Shown here one piece after another: positions 62,543-64,000 of a stretch of 64,000 nucleotides of DNA. The position numbers and the translations under genes are program-made. A model generated the notes under the pieces. The model had not been told where the DNA came from. It searched no databases and saw only the letters and a program-made list of their open reading frames with translations. The stretch's first letter is position 1, and the number at the start of each line of letters is the position of its first letter. Source of the stretch: Pseudomonas sp. dw_612. GTDB lineage: Bacteria > Pseudomonadota > Gammaproteobacteria > Pseudomonadales > Pseudomonadaceae. The stretch is taken from assembly GCF_018449725.1 (NCBI RefSeq), contig NZ_JAAVVC010000001.1, forward strand, positions 620,001-684,000, given 5' to 3'.

Positions 62543-63247
62543 TTACCAGCCTAGAGTCTCTTTCAAGAACGGGATCGTCAGCTTGCGCTGAGCTTGAAGG
62601 GAGGCCTGGTCGAGACGCTCAAGCAGCTCGAAAAGCGCACTCATGCTGCGAGTACCGCGGGTCAAAATAAAATGCCCGACTTCATCCGTCAGGTGCAACC
62701 CGCGACGGGACGCACGCAATTGCAGGGCGCGCAATTTATCTTCATCGGAGAGCGGGCGCATCTGGAAGATCAGCGCCAGGGTCAGGCGCGATTTGAGATC
62801 CGCCAGCTTCACCGGCAGCTCACGCGGCGAGGTCGACGCGGCAATCAGCAAACGCCGACCGCTGTCACGCAGGCGATTGAACAGATGAAACAGCGCCTCT
62901 TCCCAATCTGCTCGGCCGGCAACGGCCTGCAAGTCATCGAGGCAGACCAGTTCGTATTGTTCAAGGTTGTCGAGGATTTCGATGCCGCGATCCAGCAACT
63001 CGGCCAACGGCAGGTACACCGCCGGCTCGCCCATTTGCTCGAAGCGCAGGCACGCGGCCTGCAACAAGTGCGTGCGCCCTACCCCGTCCTTGCCCCAAAG
63101 GTAAATCAGGCTTTCGGTCCAGCCGGCGTCGGCTTCGCATAGCCGCTCGACATAGCCGAGTGCAGCGGCATTGGCGCCTGGGTAGTAATTGATAAAGGTA
63201 GCGTCATCACGCAGACGCACACCTAGGGGCAGCTGAATCGGTTTCAT
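62543..63247 (-). CDS. hda: DnaA regulatory inactivator Hda
   Basis: 234 residues, AAA+ fold related to DnaA domain III but without DNA-binding domain IV. MKPIQLPLGVRLRDDATFINYYPGANAAALGYVERLC is the clamp-binding opening (QLPLG), IYLWGKDGVGRTHLLQAA the Walker A (GKDGVGRTH), and LVCLDDLQAVAG the Walker B. It stimulates DnaA-ATP hydrolysis together with the beta clamp after initiation. Upstream AI-2E gene is separated by 230 bases. Confidence 0.95.
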   Translation of the reverse strand: MKPIQLPLGVRLRDDATFINYYPGANAAALGYVERLCEADAGWTESLIYLWGKDGVGRTHLLQAACLRFEQMGEPAVYLPLAELLDRGIEILDNLEQYELVCLDDLQAVAGRADWEEALFHLFNRLRDSGRRLLIAASTSPRELPVKLADLKSRLTLALIFQMRPLSDEDKLRALQLRASRRGLHLTDEVGHFILTRGTRSMSALFELLERLDQASLQAQRKLTIPFLKETLGW

Positions 63248-63477
63248 GCTGACTGAACAGTTCCAAAGGAACCGTTAGTGGCCTCTGTGTAAAGTTTGCG
63301 AAGTTTATACCCGTGAGGCAGCCCGCACAATGCGGCAGACCACAAGCAAAATCAAAGGTTTGCGTTAACGCACTGGTTTTGTGACAGATTCTTTGGCGGC
63401 GCATGTGACAGCCAAGAGAGGGAAGCGGGCCAGCCTGGCAACAAACCAGACCGCCCGTTACGAGCGCTCACACAACG

Positions 63478-64000
63478 TTAGAGCTCGGGTTCGTCGACAC
63501 CACTGTACATATCCGAATCTTTGTACAAATCATGCACATGGCGCACCAGCACCATAATCACCGCCGCCACCGGCAACGCCAGCAGCACGCCGGTAAAACC
63601 GAACAACTCGCCACCGGCCAGGATCGCGAAAATCACCGCCACCGGGTGCAGGCCGATCCGGTCCCCGACCAGCAATGGCGTCAGCACCATGCCTTCCAGT
63701 GCCTGCCCGACCATGAACACCGCCGCGATGCCGAGCATGGGATACAGCTCGCCATGGAACTGGAACAGCCCGGCAATCAACGCCGCGCCAATCCCGATCA
63801 CAAACCCCATGTACGGCACAATCGCCGCCAGGCCCGCGATCAGGCCAATCAACAGGCCCAATTCCAGCCCGACCAGCATCAGGCCCGCGGCATAGATCAC
63901 GCCCAGCGCCAGCATCACCAGCAATTGCCCACGCACAAACGCGCCGAGCACTTCATGGCATTCACCGGCCAGCGACACCACACGCTCTTCGCGATCGCGG
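63478..64000 (-). CDS. AI-2E family transporter, C-terminal part (5' end outside window)
   Basis: Minus-strand frame open to the window end; 173 residues seen. Helical: GAFVRGQLLVMLALGVIYAAGLMLVGLELGLLIGLIAGLAAIVPYMGFVIG, GQALEGMVLTPLLVGDRIGLHPVAVIFAILAGGELFGFTGVLLALPVAAVIMVLVRHVHDLY, the signature AI-2E/PerM end. Exporter-like family, role in this genome unknown. Confidence 0.9.
   Translation of the reverse strand, partial: RDREERVVSLAGECHEVLGAFVRGQLLVMLALGVIYAAGLMLVGLELGLLIGLIAGLAAIVPYMGFVIGIGAALIAGLFQFHGELYPMLGIAAVFMVGQALEGMVLTPLLVGDRIGLHPVAVIFAILAGGELFGFTGVLLALPVAAVIMVLVRHVHDLYKDSDMYSGVDEPEL

Overview
The window is chromosomal DNA of a Pseudomonas, most likely a member of the P. fluorescens complex. 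The evidence is high-GC coding sequence packed on both strands, at least twelve REP-type inverted pairs built on a GCGAGCAAGC...GCTCCCACA core, and gene sets typical of pseudomonads (apeB, prc with a c-di-GMP protein, rdgC, aerobic cob genes in Pseudomonas order, hda beside an AI-2E exporter). Species assignment is inference; no search was run.

Layout. 1-3.3 kb: end of apeB, a 58-aa membrane protein and a large MscS-type channel. 3.4-9.9 kb: a GntR/UTRA regulator divergent from an operon of binding protein, phosphodiesterase-like enzyme, two permeases, ATPase and a HAD phosphatase; it looks like an uptake-and-hydrolysis system for an organophosphorus compound. 10-15.1 kb: quinone oxidoreductase, Prc protease, EAL-CBS-GGDEF protein. 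15.1-18.4 kb: a variable island with a long inverted repeat, a small protein behind a strongly structured leader, a low-GC lipoprotein and unknown genes (one probably frameshifted at a G7 run), and a secreted alpha/beta hydrolase. 18.5-23 kb: methyltransferase, a small XRE/unknown/SEL1 operon, a YkvA protein, an FKBP isomerase. 23-26.1 kb: a diheme cytochrome plus catalase-like pair. 26.3-26.9 kb: a duplicated tRNA-Val/tRNA-Asp unit. 27-32.8 kb: rdgC, a BASS transporter, gdx with a guanidine-II riboswitch, an MFS-acyltransferase fusion and a TDT transporter. 32.9-37 kb: cupin, LysR/SDR pair, MFS/TetR pair. 37-42.7 kb: SLC5-type hybrid histidine kinase, rmuC, a SEL1 protein. 43-48.5 kb: small unknown genes, a FadL porin, a GPx-like enzyme, and a MarR-controlled MFS exporter with a previously unlisted 40-aa membrane protein. 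48.7-58 kb: a ten-gene cobalamin operon (minus strand) led by a cobalamin riboswitch. 58-64 kb: an unknown gene, a sorbosone-dehydrogenase-like lipoprotein, an O-methyltransferase, two NlpC/P60 lipoproteins, hda, and the 3' part of an AI-2E family transporter.

The most interesting unexplained signals are: (1) a leader at 15.67-15.84 kb whose hairpin loop can pair with sequence next to the ribosome binding site of a small uncharacterised gene; (2) two copies, 21 kb apart, of a ~130-bp intergenic element containing facing DnaA-box-like sequences with identical 10-5-10 geometry and ending in TTCATTGACTT, each followed about 105 bp later by a plus-strand terminator; (3) a REP pair that encodes the C-terminus of CobB; and (4) a G7 tract separating two halves of what is probably one zinc-ribbon gene. 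No CRISPR array, prophage, integrase or intact insertion sequence was seen.
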